DNA from: CANGYM01 sp044372405
Lineage (GTDB): Bacteria > Pseudomonadota > Alphaproteobacteria > JAJTHO01 > CANGYM01
Direction of reading: 5' to 3'
Assembly: GCA_044372405.1 (NCBI GenBank)
Contig: JBILRW010000002.1
Location: forward strand, 38,290-102,289
Length of the DNA stretch: 64,000 nt
Shown here one piece after another: positions 45,400 to 53,456 of this stretch (position 1 is its first letter; each line of letters begins with the position of its first letter). A program made the translations under genes and the position numbers. The notes beneath the pieces were generated by a model, which saw nothing but the letters and a program-made list of their open reading frames with translations, had not been told where the DNA came from and ran no database searches.

Positions 45400-46047
45400 C
45401 TATTGCTTGGGTGCGTGCACCACCATGATCATGCGATCTGATGCCATAAGATTACACTGCATATCCATACCCTGAGAAAAGGCATAATATCCTGTATACC
45501 ACGCTTGGACGGTATAGGCACTTAAATCATCAGGTAAGGTGGTGGTTTTTTCCACCAAAGCCAAGGTGCCAGATTTTAACGGTTTTGCGGGATCAGCACT
45601 GGTCAGGCCAATACGAATATGTTGACTGGTCCAGTCAATGTGCATTTTGCCCCCGTACATCAGGGCGTCTTTGGCGCACAAAATCATATTGAGCAAGCAC
45701 TTGACAAGCTCTTTGGGTAAAATTTCGTTGATTTCGCTAAAGGTAATTTCAACCTTCCGATCGGACCCAAAAAACGCCTCAACGGTTTTTTTAATGCTGT
45801 TGGGGTCCATGGTTTGGCAGGCACTGCTGGACCCATAGGCCAAACGATAATACCGAAGACGCGAGGACACATTGCGCGCGCTTTGCCGGGCAATGGCCAA
45901 CGCATCTGAGGCAAACGAGCCATCTTCCTCCAACAGTTCCAGCCCATTTTCGGTGGCGCCAATGGGTCCGGCTAAATCGTGGGTCATTTTGGAAATCAGT
46001 AGCTCTGCCATTTTTTGGCTAAAAGCATCCTGGGCGTCAATGATCAT
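45400..46047 (-). CDS. chpT: ChpT-type histidine phosphotransferase
   Basis: The 215-residue protein resembles ChpT/DUF2073-like phosphotransferases: a helical hairpin with the phospho-accepting H23 in KMTHDLAGPIGATENGLELL, then a degenerate HATPase-like domain without ATP-binding boxes. In Caulobacter ChpT receives phosphate from CckA and passes it to CtrA and CpdR. Here it heads an operon with cheA and cheW and has a perfect CtrA box 90 bases upstream. It may serve the CtrA relay, the hybrid CheA, or both. The symbol rests on the general profile and should be treated as provisional. Confidence 0.72.
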   Translation of the reverse strand: MIIDAQDAFSQKMAELLISKMTHDLAGPIGATENGLELLEEDGSFASDALAIARQSARNVSSRLRYYRLAYGSSSACQTMDPNSIKKTVEAFFGSDRKVEITFSEINEILPKELVKCLLNMILCAKDALMYGGKMHIDWTSQHIRIGLTSADPAKPLKSGTLALVEKTTTLPDDLSAYTVQAWYTGYYAFSQGMDMQCNLMASDRMIMVVHAPKQ

Positions 46048-46136
46048 AGATATCCTTAAAAAAACATAGATACGATGGTTGGGGTATGGCTCAAAACACT
46101 ATACCAACCAAACCTTTCCAAACAATCACCTTCGGG

Positions 46137-46151
46137 TTAACAAAAGGTTAA
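46137..46151. promoter_or_regulatory. Perfect CtrA box upstream of chpT-cheA-cheW
   Basis: TTAA-CAAAAGG-TTAA matches the full CtrA motif TTAA-N7-TTAA. It lies 90-104 bases from the chpT ATG on the minus strand. It is not inside a gene and not inside the adjacent repeat. Confidence 0.6.
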
Positions 46152-46223
46152 TAAAGTCCATGAGCAGGGCAATATCGTGAGTGGATTTTAACGGACGTTT
46201 TGGGCCCCCTCTATGCGGACTGG

Positions 46224-46554
46224 AAAAGGCGGGGCGGGGCAGCAGGATTTGTCCCCTGGGTCAAGGGCGAGACGCCAAAAAAGTTGCGTAGCAAAGCCCC
46301 GAAGGGGCGGTCTTTTTTGGTGCGAGGCGAAGCGTACCCTTGAGGCGGGGGGCAAATTCTGCTGGGTGGGAGCCTTTTCCTTGTGGGCCGAACGCGGCTC
46401 CCGCCCCCACATTTTTCTTTGTGGTTCAAGGGGTACGCTGCGCCGAGCCGCAAAAAATCATCCTCGCGCCGCCCTCTTCGAGGCCGCCGCTGCGGTATTT
46501 TTTCCGTCTCGCCCCTTGAGCCACAAAGAAAACCGTCCCACCCCACCGCGTTTC
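46224..46554. repeat. 331-bp cloverleaf-like interspersed element, copy 2
   Basis: This has the same length and orientation as the copy at 13464-13794, with 10 substitutions and no indels. The terminal inverted repeats have drifted (GGCGGGGCGGGGC at the left end; two mismatches and one wobble against the right end), whereas the stem-forming bases of arms 2 and 3 are unchanged apart from positions inside arm 3. It lies between the rpoH stop codon (20 bases away) and the chpT promoter region. No coding content. Confidence 0.9.
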
Positions 46555-46573
46555 TCGCAAAAACACCCGTTGG

Positions 46574-47446
46574 CTAGGGCCTGGTTTCAGGGGCGGTCAA
46601 CAACGCCTTCACCTTATCAAAGGCCTGTTTTTCAATTTGGCGCACCCGTTCGCGGGAGATTTTATAGCTCTGGCTTAAGGTTTCCAGCGTTTGCGGGGGT
46701 TCCTGTAAATAGCGGGCATAAAAAATGGCTTTTTCCCGGTCTTTCAGGGCGTTCATGGCGGACCTTAAACGGGCACCGCGCAAATCGGCTTCTTCGGCGT
46801 GGCTATAGGTGACGTCCTGTCTTTCATCGGGATCGGCCAATGTTTCCACGGCCTCTAAACCGTCTTTTTCATGAAACAAAACAGTATTAAGGGATTGATC
46901 CGTGCCGGACAAACGGGCGTTCATCTGATGAACATCGTCCAGGGGAACCTCTAAAGTCGTGGCAATATGCTGCGCCTGATCGGGGGATAGGTGAACATCG
47001 TCAAAAATCCGCATTTTGTTTTTCAGCTTACGCAAATTAAAAAACAATTTTTTTTGCGATGCCGTGGTGCCGATTTTAACCAAAGACCAACTTTTTAAAA
47101 TAAATTCCTGAATGGTGGCCTTCACCCACCACAGGGCGTAGGTGGACAGACGAAAGCCACGCTCAGGGTCAAATTTTTTCACGGCCTTCATCAGGCCCAT
47201 ATTGCCCTCGGCAATCAGATCGGACATGGGCAAACCGTAACCGCGATAGGATAGGGCCACCCGCAACACCATGCGCAGGTGACTGGTGACCAAGGCATGG
47301 GCGGCTTTTAAATTCCCCTGGTCGCGATATTCCCGGGCCAGGGCCATTTCCTGATCGGCGGTGAGGAAGGGAAACTTTTGAATCTCTGCAATGTACCGGG
47401 ATAATCCCGCATCACAGAGCAGCGAAGGCATGGAATGTGCGGTCAT
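46574..47446 (-). CDS. rpoH: RNA polymerase sigma factor RpoH (heat-shock sigma32)
   Basis: The 290-residue sigma factor of the RpoH class lacks region 1.1. Region 2 has DLIAEGNMGLMKAVKKF and RLSTYALWWVKATIQEFIL. The RpoH-specific box follows (KIGTTASQKKLFFNLRKLK). Region 4 ends with SQSYKISRERVRQIEKQAF. It directs transcription of heat-shock chaperone and protease genes. Start ATG at 47446 was chosen; ATG 47431 is possible. A perfect-looking sigma70 promoter lies upstream. The gene's 3' end is followed directly by the 331-bp element. Confidence 0.94.
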   Translation of the reverse strand: MTAHSMPSLLCDAGLSRYIAEIQKFPFLTADQEMALAREYRDQGNLKAAHALVTSHLRMVLRVALSYRGYGLPMSDLIAEGNMGLMKAVKKFDPERGFRLSTYALWWVKATIQEFILKSWSLVKIGTTASQKKLFFNLRKLKNKMRIFDDVHLSPDQAQHIATTLEVPLDDVHQMNARLSGTDQSLNTVLFHEKDGLEAVETLADPDERQDVTYSHAEEADLRGARLRSAMNALKDREKAIFYARYLQEPPQTLETLSQSYKISRERVRQIEKQAFDKVKALLTAPETRP

Positions 47447-47516
47447 CAATCTGGACAATCTGTGAAAGGAAGCGTATTCTGAAGGTCGAAATAAACAACT
47501 CTATGTTGGGACATAA

Positions 47517-47545
47517 TCTATACCTAAAAATGGTTTTTTTGTCAA
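47517..47545 (-). promoter_or_regulatory. Sigma70-type promoter of rpoH
   Basis: On the minus strand TTGACA (47545-47540), a 17-base spacer and TATAGA (47522-47517) lie about 70 bases before the rpoH ATG. The -35 is one base from the start codon of the divergent ErpA-like gene. This is the best canonical promoter in the window. Confidence 0.8.
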
Positions 47546-47546
47546 G

Positions 47547-47873
47547 ATGATCACGCTTTCCCAAACCGCCAAAGATCGTATCCTGGCCCTGAGGTCCCAA
47601 AAGGGCCAACCGGACCTGAATTTGCGCATTACCATCACGGCCGGCGGCTGTTCCGGTTTTGATTGCCAGTTTTCCCTGGACAATACACGGGGGGAAGAGG
47701 ATCTTTTGTTAAGCCAAGACAGCGATCTTTCCATTGTCACGGATGAGGCGTCTTTTTCCCTGATCGATGGCTCCCTGGTGGATTATAAAAGTGACCTGAT
47801 CGGATCGGCCTTTGTTTTAAAAAACCCCCAGGCCAAATCCACCTGTGGCTGCGGCACATCCTTTGCGGTTTGA
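47547..47873 (+). CDS. A-type iron-sulfur cluster carrier (IscA/ErpA/HesB family)
   Basis: The 108-residue A-type carrier has the three conserved cysteines: C35 in TAGGCSGFDC and C100/C102 in STCGCGTSF. These proteins ferry Fe-S clusters to target enzymes. Nothing else of the isc/suf systems is nearby. It is divergent from rpoH, and its 3' end faces nadE with 6 bases between. Confidence 0.9.
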   Translation: MITLSQTAKDRILALRSQKGQPDLNLRITITAGGCSGFDCQFSLDNTRGEEDLLLSQDSDLSIVTDEASFSLIDGSLVDYKSDLIGSAFVLKNPQAKSTCGCGTSFAV

Positions 47874-47879
47874 AACAGG

Positions 47880-49478
47880 CTAAAAAGCATCATAAAAAGC
47901 ACCAAAAGGCAGCGTCCCCCGCATCACCGGAAAACGCCAATCGGGGCCAAAGGCCCGGGAGCTCACCTTAACCCCCAGGGGGGCTTGGCGGCGTTTGTAT
48001 TCGGCGGCGTGGAGGGCGCGATAAACCGTTTCGGCCTCGAAATGGTCAAAGCCCAGGGCCACAGCCCCGTCAATACTCCCGTACCCCTCAATAAAATGAT
48101 GCAAAAGAGCATCCAGACGATCATAGGGGGGCAGGCTGTCGGTGTCTTTTTGATCGGGACGCAGCTCCGCCGTGGGGGCTTTGGTCAGGGTGGAGTCATT
48201 AAACACAACGCTTTGGGTATTTCGCCACTGGGCCAGACGGTACACATCGGTTTTATAAAGATCTTTCAACACCGAAAACCCCCCGCACATATCCCCGTAC
48301 AGCGTGGCATAGCCCATGGCCAATTCGGATTTATTGCCGGTGGTCAGAAGCAAATCGTTGTTGTGATTGGCATGCGCCATCAAAATCACGCCGCGCAATC
48401 GCGCCTGAAGGTTTTCGTGGGTGACCCCCGTGGGCGCGCCAAGCATGGTATCCATGGCCTGCATGGCGGGGTTTAGGGGAATTGTGAGCAAGTCAATACC
48501 CAGCGCGCCCGCCACAAAGGCCGCATCGTTCAAACTGCCCCCTGATGTATAGGGGGAAGGCATCATAATCCCATAAACACGCTCCGCCCCCAGGGCATCC
48601 ACGGCAATGGCGGCGGTTAGGGCCGAATCCATGCCCCCTGATAACCCCAGCAGAACCTTCCTGGGATTCACGGCATTAGCGTAATCGTTTAGGCCCCGTT
48701 TGAGGATGGTGTAAATTTCTTCCTCTTCCGTCATGCTTTGGGCAGGGCAGGGCAGGGGGCTTGTCAGGGGCAGGGTTATGGTTTGCCCGTCTTCTTTGGC
48801 CAGGGGCAGTGTGGTGATGCGCCCATCTTGGTACGCGAACGACTGTCCATCAAACACCAAGCCATCTTGTCCCCCCACACGATTCACATAAATCACGGGG
48901 GTGGGGCAGGCGGCGGCTCTTTGCAGGCGTTTCTCCTGCTTTCCTCTTTCGTAAGGAGAGGCATTTAACACCACGGTAAAATCAGGATGTAGGGCGTTAT
49001 AGTGAGCCATGGCCCCGTCTTCCCAAAAATCCTGACAGAGGGGAACAGCCAGACGAACACCGTTTACCGAAAACAGGCGAGGGGGGCGGTCGTTGGCAAA
49101 ATAACGGGCTTCATCAAACACACCGTAAGAGGGCAGGGCTTGCTTGGTGGTGATGTCCTGAATTTTTCCTGCAAACAACAACGCGGCGGCATTATAAAGA
49201 CGCCCGTTTTCCCGCCACGGCGTCCCCACAATCAGGGGGGGGAGGTCCGCTGCGGCCTTAGCCAAGGCATGAAGAGCCGCTTGGTTTTTTTGGATAAACT
49301 CAGGCACCAGCAGCCAATCTTCCGCCGGATACCCACATAACGCCAATTCGGGAAAAATCGCCACATGGGCATTCTCAGCCTTGGCCCGTCTGGCATGGGA
49401 CAGGATGGTCGCGGTGGTGCCCTCAAAATCCCCAATACGCGTGGCCATTTGGGCCAAATAAACGGAAAACGAGGGCAT
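47880..49478 (-). CDS. nadE: Glutamine-dependent NAD+ synthase
   Basis: NadE amidates nicotinic acid adenine dinucleotide, the last step to NAD. The 532-residue two-domain form has an N-terminal nitrilase-type glutaminase (E in VAIFPELALCGYPAEDW, C in VPLCQDFWEDG) and a C-terminal synthetase with the pyrophosphate loop LLGLSGGMDSALTAAI. It can therefore use glutamine directly. It is followed upstream on the minus strand by xseB and rnd with short gaps, likely one transcript. Confidence 0.96.
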   Translation of the reverse strand: MPSFSVYLAQMATRIGDFEGTTATILSHARRAKAENAHVAIFPELALCGYPAEDWLLVPEFIQKNQAALHALAKAAADLPPLIVGTPWRENGRLYNAAALLFAGKIQDITTKQALPSYGVFDEARYFANDRPPRLFSVNGVRLAVPLCQDFWEDGAMAHYNALHPDFTVVLNASPYERGKQEKRLQRAAACPTPVIYVNRVGGQDGLVFDGQSFAYQDGRITTLPLAKEDGQTITLPLTSPLPCPAQSMTEEEEIYTILKRGLNDYANAVNPRKVLLGLSGGMDSALTAAIAVDALGAERVYGIMMPSPYTSGGSLNDAAFVAGALGIDLLTIPLNPAMQAMDTMLGAPTGVTHENLQARLRGVILMAHANHNNDLLLTTGNKSELAMGYATLYGDMCGGFSVLKDLYKTDVYRLAQWRNTQSVVFNDSTLTKAPTAELRPDQKDTDSLPPYDRLDALLHHFIEGYGSIDGAVALGFDHFEAETVYRALHAAEYKRRQAPLGVKVSSRAFGPDWRFPVMRGTLPFGAFYDAF

Positions 49479-49484
49479 GATGGG

Positions 49485-49691
49485 TTAAAGAGACTCTTCC
49501 TTTTTCAGGGTTTCAATCTTCATTTCCGCGGCCTTCAAACGATCTTCGCAGATTTTTTTTAAGACCAAACCCCGCTGATACGATGTGATCATCTGATCCA
49601 AGGTCAGCTTCCCCTGTTCCATGGCTTGCGTAATATCAGATAGCTCTTGGATCGCCACTTCAAAAGAAAGATTTTGGTCGTTGTTTTTCAT
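49485..49691 (-). CDS. xseB: Exodeoxyribonuclease VII small subunit
   Basis: This 68-residue helical-hairpin protein is of the XseB family: SFEVAIQELSDITQAMEQGK, then LTLDQMITSYQRG and KKICEDRLKAAEMKIE. Several copies bind the XseA catalytic subunit (not in this window) to degrade single-stranded DNA. It lies between rnd and nadE on the same strand with 6- and 15-base gaps. Confidence 0.93.
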   Translation of the reverse strand: MKNNDQNLSFEVAIQELSDITQAMEQGKLTLDQMITSYQRGLVLKKICEDRLKAAEMKIETLKKEESL

Positions 49692-49706
49692 TGGATTTTT
49701 TTTGTT

Positions 49707-50324
49707 TTAATGATGAAAAATATCAGCATCTCCATCCCCCCATCCCATCAGATCCAACTGGGCGCGGGTGGGTAGGAAATCAAAGCAACGCTGGGCCACG
49801 TCCAGGCGGTTTTCCCGTTTCAGGCGATCCTGCAAAATACCCCGTAACCGGTGCAAATGCAAAACATCCCCCGCCGCGTAGTTTTGTTGATCTTTGGTCA
49901 GGGAACTGTTGCCCCAATCCGAGGACTGCTGTTCTTTTTTCATATCCAGTCCGAGCAATTCATGACAAAGGGCTTTCAGCCCATGGCGGTCGGTATAGGT
50001 GCGCACCAGCTTTGAGGCGATTTTGGTGCAAAACAGCGGCGCCGCCACAACATTCAAATGATGGGCCAGGGTCGCCACGTCAAAACGGCCAAAATGGAAA
50101 ATTTTTGTGCGCGTGGGATCCGAAAGGGCGGCCTTTAAGCGCGGCGCGTTATAGGTCCCATCGGTAAAATGAACCAGGTGAACGGATCCTTCACTATCGG
50201 CAATTTGAACCACACACAAACGATCCCGCAGGGGATTCAGGCCCATGGTTTCCGTATCCACCGCCAAATCGCCCTTAAGCGCCACCGCTTCGGGTAAATC
50301 GTTTTGGTGATAGGCAATGCGCAT
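49707..50324 (-). CDS. Ribonuclease D-like 3'-5' exonuclease
   Basis: The 205-residue DEDDy exonuclease domain protein has Exo I DLAVDTETMGLNPLRDRLCV, Exo II KIFHFGRFDVATLAHHL and Exo III SDWGNSSLTKDQQNYAAGDV. No HRDC domains are present, so it is the short alphaproteobacterial type rather than full RNase D. It probably trims RNA 3' ends. Start at ATG 50324 is supported by AAGGA seven bases before; eight codons further upstream are also open. Confidence 0.88.
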   Translation of the reverse strand: MRIAYHQNDLPEAVALKGDLAVDTETMGLNPLRDRLCVVQIADSEGSVHLVHFTDGTYNAPRLKAALSDPTRTKIFHFGRFDVATLAHHLNVVAAPLFCTKIASKLVRTYTDRHGLKALCHELLGLDMKKEQQSSDWGNSSLTKDQQNYAAGDVLHLHRLRGILQDRLKRENRLDVAQRCFDFLPTRAQLDLMGWGDGDADIFHH

Positions 50325-50414
50325 GAAGAGATCCTTTTTCTTGTTCATACTTTTTTTACCTATTCTTGTCTACAGTCACACATCCTTAATAAAAATAAAA
50401 ACACCAAAGGATCA

Positions 50415-51449
50415 ATGGCGATTATGCGCATGAAAACCTTTTCTGCTCCTTCGATGAGCCATGCGCTAAAGCTGGTGGAAGAACAGATGGGCAAAGATGC
50501 CATTATTCTGTCATCCCGTGAAGATGCCAAGGGGGGGTTTGTTCACATCACCGCCGGTCTGGACCCCGATTTTGTGGCCAGGCCCGTTGTGGTGCGCGCC
50601 AGCGAGCCCCCCAAGTCCGCAAAAATCATCCGTCCCGCCTTTACAACGCCCGCCGCCCCCACAGGGGTTCCGGATTCGGTTTTGGATACCGTTGCGGGTT
50701 GGCTGCGTCAGCATGGATTGCCCATGGATCGTGTGATGCATCTGCTGCAACCCTGCGCCTTATTTAACGAACCCGATCCCACGCCAGCCCATGTTTTATC
50801 CTTTTGTCTGGCCAGGCATTTGCGGTGTACGTCGTTATGGGAAACGGTTCATCATAAAAAACCGGTGGTTTTTTTGGGATCTCCCGGGGTGGGTAAGACC
50901 CTTGCCGTGGCTAAGCTGGCCACACAGGCTTTGCTTCATGAATTTAGGCCCAGCCTGATTTCCACCGATGTGGCCAAGGCAGGGGGTATTGAGCAGCTGG
51001 AACATCTAACCCGTATTTTAAAACTGCCCCTGCACGTTGCAGAAGACGAGGAGGCCCTGGCGCAGGCGCTGAAACAACGGCCCGAAGGCACCCCCACCCT
51101 GATTGATACCCAAGGGATTCATGCCTATGACGATATTGGCACTGCCCATTTTCAAACGCTGTTTCCTGCGGATCGTTTTGGGTTTGCTTTGCTCAGTAGC
51201 CCCCAGGATCACCCTGATGATCTAGCGTTATTGCTGGAAAAACTGGGTCCTGCCTACCATCCTATGGGCTTGCTGCCGACCAAGCTGGACACATCCCAAA
51301 AAGGGGGGCATATTTTGGAAACGGCGATGAGGTTTCGTTTGCCGTTGTTTGAGCTGGGTGTTTCTGCCAGTGTGACGCACGGTTTAATGGCAGCGCATTC
51401 GGATACCATTGTTCGCTTTTTTGAAACACAGCAGGGAACACAACCGTGA
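50415..51449 (+). CDS. flhF: Flagellar biosynthesis GTPase FlhF
   Basis: FlhF is an SRP-type GTPase that places and recruits polar flagella. The 344-residue protein starts with the typical MKTFSAPSMSHALKLVEEQM, a variable linker, an N domain and the G domain with VFLGSPGVGKTLAVAK (K161). Later G motifs are partly degenerate: the expected DTAGR is replaced by IDTQGIHAYD. Start ATG 50415 has an AAAGGAT ribosome binding site; the longer frame upstream is not conserved. flhG overlaps its end by 4 bases. Confidence 0.93.
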   Translation: MAIMRMKTFSAPSMSHALKLVEEQMGKDAIILSSREDAKGGFVHITAGLDPDFVARPVVVRASEPPKSAKIIRPAFTTPAAPTGVPDSVLDTVAGWLRQHGLPMDRVMHLLQPCALFNEPDPTPAHVLSFCLARHLRCTSLWETVHHKKPVVFLGSPGVGKTLAVAKLATQALLHEFRPSLISTDVAKAGGIEQLEHLTRILKLPLHVAEDEEALAQALKQRPEGTPTLIDTQGIHAYDDIGTAHFQTLFPADRFGFALLSSPQDHPDDLALLLEKLGPAYHPMGLLPTKLDTSQKGGHILETAMRFRLPLFELGVSASVTHGLMAAHSDTIVRFFETQQGTQP

Positions 51450-52189
51450 CAGGAAATATCATCGCTATCGCCTCAGGCAAAGGGGGCGTCGGGAAAACGT
51501 TTTTTTCCATTTCCCTGGCCACCGCTCTGGCCCAGAACAAACGTCGTGTGTTGTTGTTTGACGGAGATTTAGGTCTGGCCAACGTGGACATTCAAATGGG
51601 TGTGGTTCCCCAAAGCGATGTTGGGTTGTTATTGCGCGAAGACGTAGATCCCCTCAGCCTCGTTGAACATGATAAAGAAACCGGTGTTGATTTTTTGGCC
51701 GGGCCTTCGGGATCCGATACCTATGCCAATCTGAACGCAGGCGAGCTGGCTTTACTCGCCAAAAAGCTCGAAAAACTGAGACATCATTACGATGACGTCA
51801 TTTTTGATCTCAGTGCCGGCGTCAGTAAAACCGTGTCCATTCTGGCCAGCAGCGCCGATCAAATTTTGATGGTGTTTACACCGGATCCGACGTCACTCAC
51901 CGATGCCTATGCTTGCGTGAAGGTCTTTCATCAGAAAAAAGTCTCTGATCGTGTCCGTCTGGTTGTCAATGTGGCCCTGGACCGGGTTCAGGCCGCCAAA
52001 ACGTGTGATACGTTACTTAGGGCGTGCCAGACGTTTTTACAAATAAAGCCCCCCTATCTGGGCTTTATTCCCAGGGACAGCCACGTCACCATGGCGATTC
52101 GGGCCCAAAAGCCCTTGTTGCTCCATGCCCCCAATTGCGCCGCGGCCCAGGCAGTTCGGGATATTGCCCACAGTATTCTTTTGCCCTAA
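51446..52189 (+). CDS. flhG: FlhG/FleN-type MinD-like ATPase
   Basis: FlhG counts flagella by controlling FlhF. The 247-residue MinD-family ATPase has the deviant Walker A IASGKGGVGKTFFSISLATA near the N-terminus, the switch I LLFDGDLGLANVDIQMG and the ILMVFTPDPTSLTDAYA segment found in FleN/YlxH proteins. It is coupled to flhF by a 4-base overlap. Its stop codon overlaps that of a convergent unknown gene by 4 bases. Confidence 0.93.
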   Translation: MTGNIIAIASGKGGVGKTFFSISLATALAQNKRRVLLFDGDLGLANVDIQMGVVPQSDVGLLLREDVDPLSLVEHDKETGVDFLAGPSGSDTYANLNAGELALLAKKLEKLRHHYDDVIFDLSAGVSKTVSILASSADQILMVFTPDPTSLTDAYACVKVFHQKKVSDRVRLVVNVALDRVQAAKTCDTLLRACQTFLQIKPPYLGFIPRDSHVTMAIRAQKPLLLHAPNCAAAQAVRDIAHSILLP

Positions 52190-53295
52190 CCCCGCACCAA
52201 GGGGCGATTCAAAATGCCCCCAAAGGCAGACTCCAGCTCTGAGGTTACGGTATGCAGGTCAAGGTTCCCCAGGCTATGAGAGGGTTGCTTGTGTAATGTT
52301 AAGTTTGCCTCAGCGGCCAGATGCCTGGCAATGCCAACGATGCTGGATTTTTGGTAGCTTTGGCTTTCCATCATTTGGGTGCTGACGGCCAGCAGGGTAG
52401 GGGTTTTTTGGTGCAGTGTTTCATACAACCCATGAAAACTGTGTTTGCGAATGCCCATGATGGATTGCATGGAAAGAGATTGCAAGGTGTTGATGCCTTG
52501 CTGGATGTCGTTTTCATCCAGATTAAGGGTTTTGGCAATGTCGCGGGATTTCACCTCAGCGCCGTAGTGATGCAGCACATCGTCAATACGATCCATGACA
52601 AAATCAGGGCGGACCATTTGCCGGTAATCCAAAATTTCAGGGCCTGAAAGAATAACGGCCTGGGCCAACATGGTCACAGAGGAACTGACGCCCAAAACGG
52701 ACATGAGGGTTGTGGGGGAGGTCAACGCCACAGCCCCCATTCCCGCTGCCCCCAACCAAAAGGATCCCCCGCCCCGTCCCAGCATGGTGAACAGGGCGTA
52801 GCGGATCAAACGCTTGGGCAACATATGGCGGGGCATTTCGTTAATCATTTTGGCCTTTAGATCATCCACAGGCATGCCCGTGGCCCGGGCCAAATCCAGA
52901 TAGTGTTGTGTTTGATCCAAAATGGGCTGAAAATGATGCAGGCCCGTTTTGATCAGTTTGGTGATCATCCCGCCGGTCCCCATCAGTCCCCCCAAAAAGA
53001 AGGACAGAAAACTGGACATCAAAAGGCCCTGAATCATGGAGAAAATCCCCGCGCCCACCAGTCCTTTTTGCAAATACGGTAACAACGCCCCATCATGATC
53101 CAGCAGATTCATGCGGGCGGCGCTGCGGCGGGTTTTCTTTTTGCCGGCAGTTTTGGAAGAGGCTTCCATGGCATGTTCAAAAACAAAACTAACCCCCAGG
53201 CTTTCCAAAACGGCCCGACGTGCCAGATAATCATCCGAGGTCAACAGGTCTGTCTCGGATTCTGGCGTCTCTTTTGTAGGGGCATGGTTCGTCAT
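52186..53295 (-). CDS. Membrane protein of unknown function
   Basis: The 369-residue protein has a soluble basic N-terminus (a KKKTRR patch near residues 52-57). Two glycine-rich hydrophobic regions follow (about residues 78-120 and 175-232), each long enough for one or two membrane passes. The C-terminal part is a helical domain that includes an EVKSRDIAKTLNLDENDIQQ segment. The last residues resemble a coiled helix. It converges on flhG with a 4-base overlap of stops, and a TGTGA-N6-TCACA box lies 115-130 bases upstream. I do not recognise the family; a link to motility is only positional. Confidence 0.65.
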   Translation of the reverse strand: MTNHAPTKETPESETDLLTSDDYLARRAVLESLGVSFVFEHAMEASSKTAGKKKTRRSAARMNLLDHDGALLPYLQKGLVGAGIFSMIQGLLMSSFLSFFLGGLMGTGGMITKLIKTGLHHFQPILDQTQHYLDLARATGMPVDDLKAKMINEMPRHMLPKRLIRYALFTMLGRGGGSFWLGAAGMGAVALTSPTTLMSVLGVSSSVTMLAQAVILSGPEILDYRQMVRPDFVMDRIDDVLHHYGAEVKSRDIAKTLNLDENDIQQGINTLQSLSMQSIMGIRKHSFHGLYETLHQKTPTLLAVSTQMMESQSYQKSSIVGIARHLAAEANLTLHKQPSHSLGNLDLHTVTSELESAFGGILNRPLVRG

Positions 53296-53409
53296 GTCGG
53301 CCCATCGTTAAAAAGGTTATTGATCAAGACCAGGCCGGGAAAGAAGGCGTCGTGATAAACAACATTTTCTATCTATAGATTATCATAAACACTTTATCCG
53401 CGCATTCAC

Positions 53410-53425
53410 TGTGACAAATGTCACA
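53410..53425. promoter_or_regulatory. CRP/FNR-type box TGTGA-N6-TCACA
   Basis: TGTGACA-AA-TGTCACA is a perfect 16-bp palindrome matching the CRP-family consensus. It is 115 bases upstream of the unknown membrane protein and 32 bases from the ELM1-like stop. A palindrome ATCTATAGAT (53371-53380) lies closer to that gene's start. Confidence 0.55.
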
Positions 53426-53456
53426 TTTGGCAATATCATTTTGCGGGGGGTATGCG

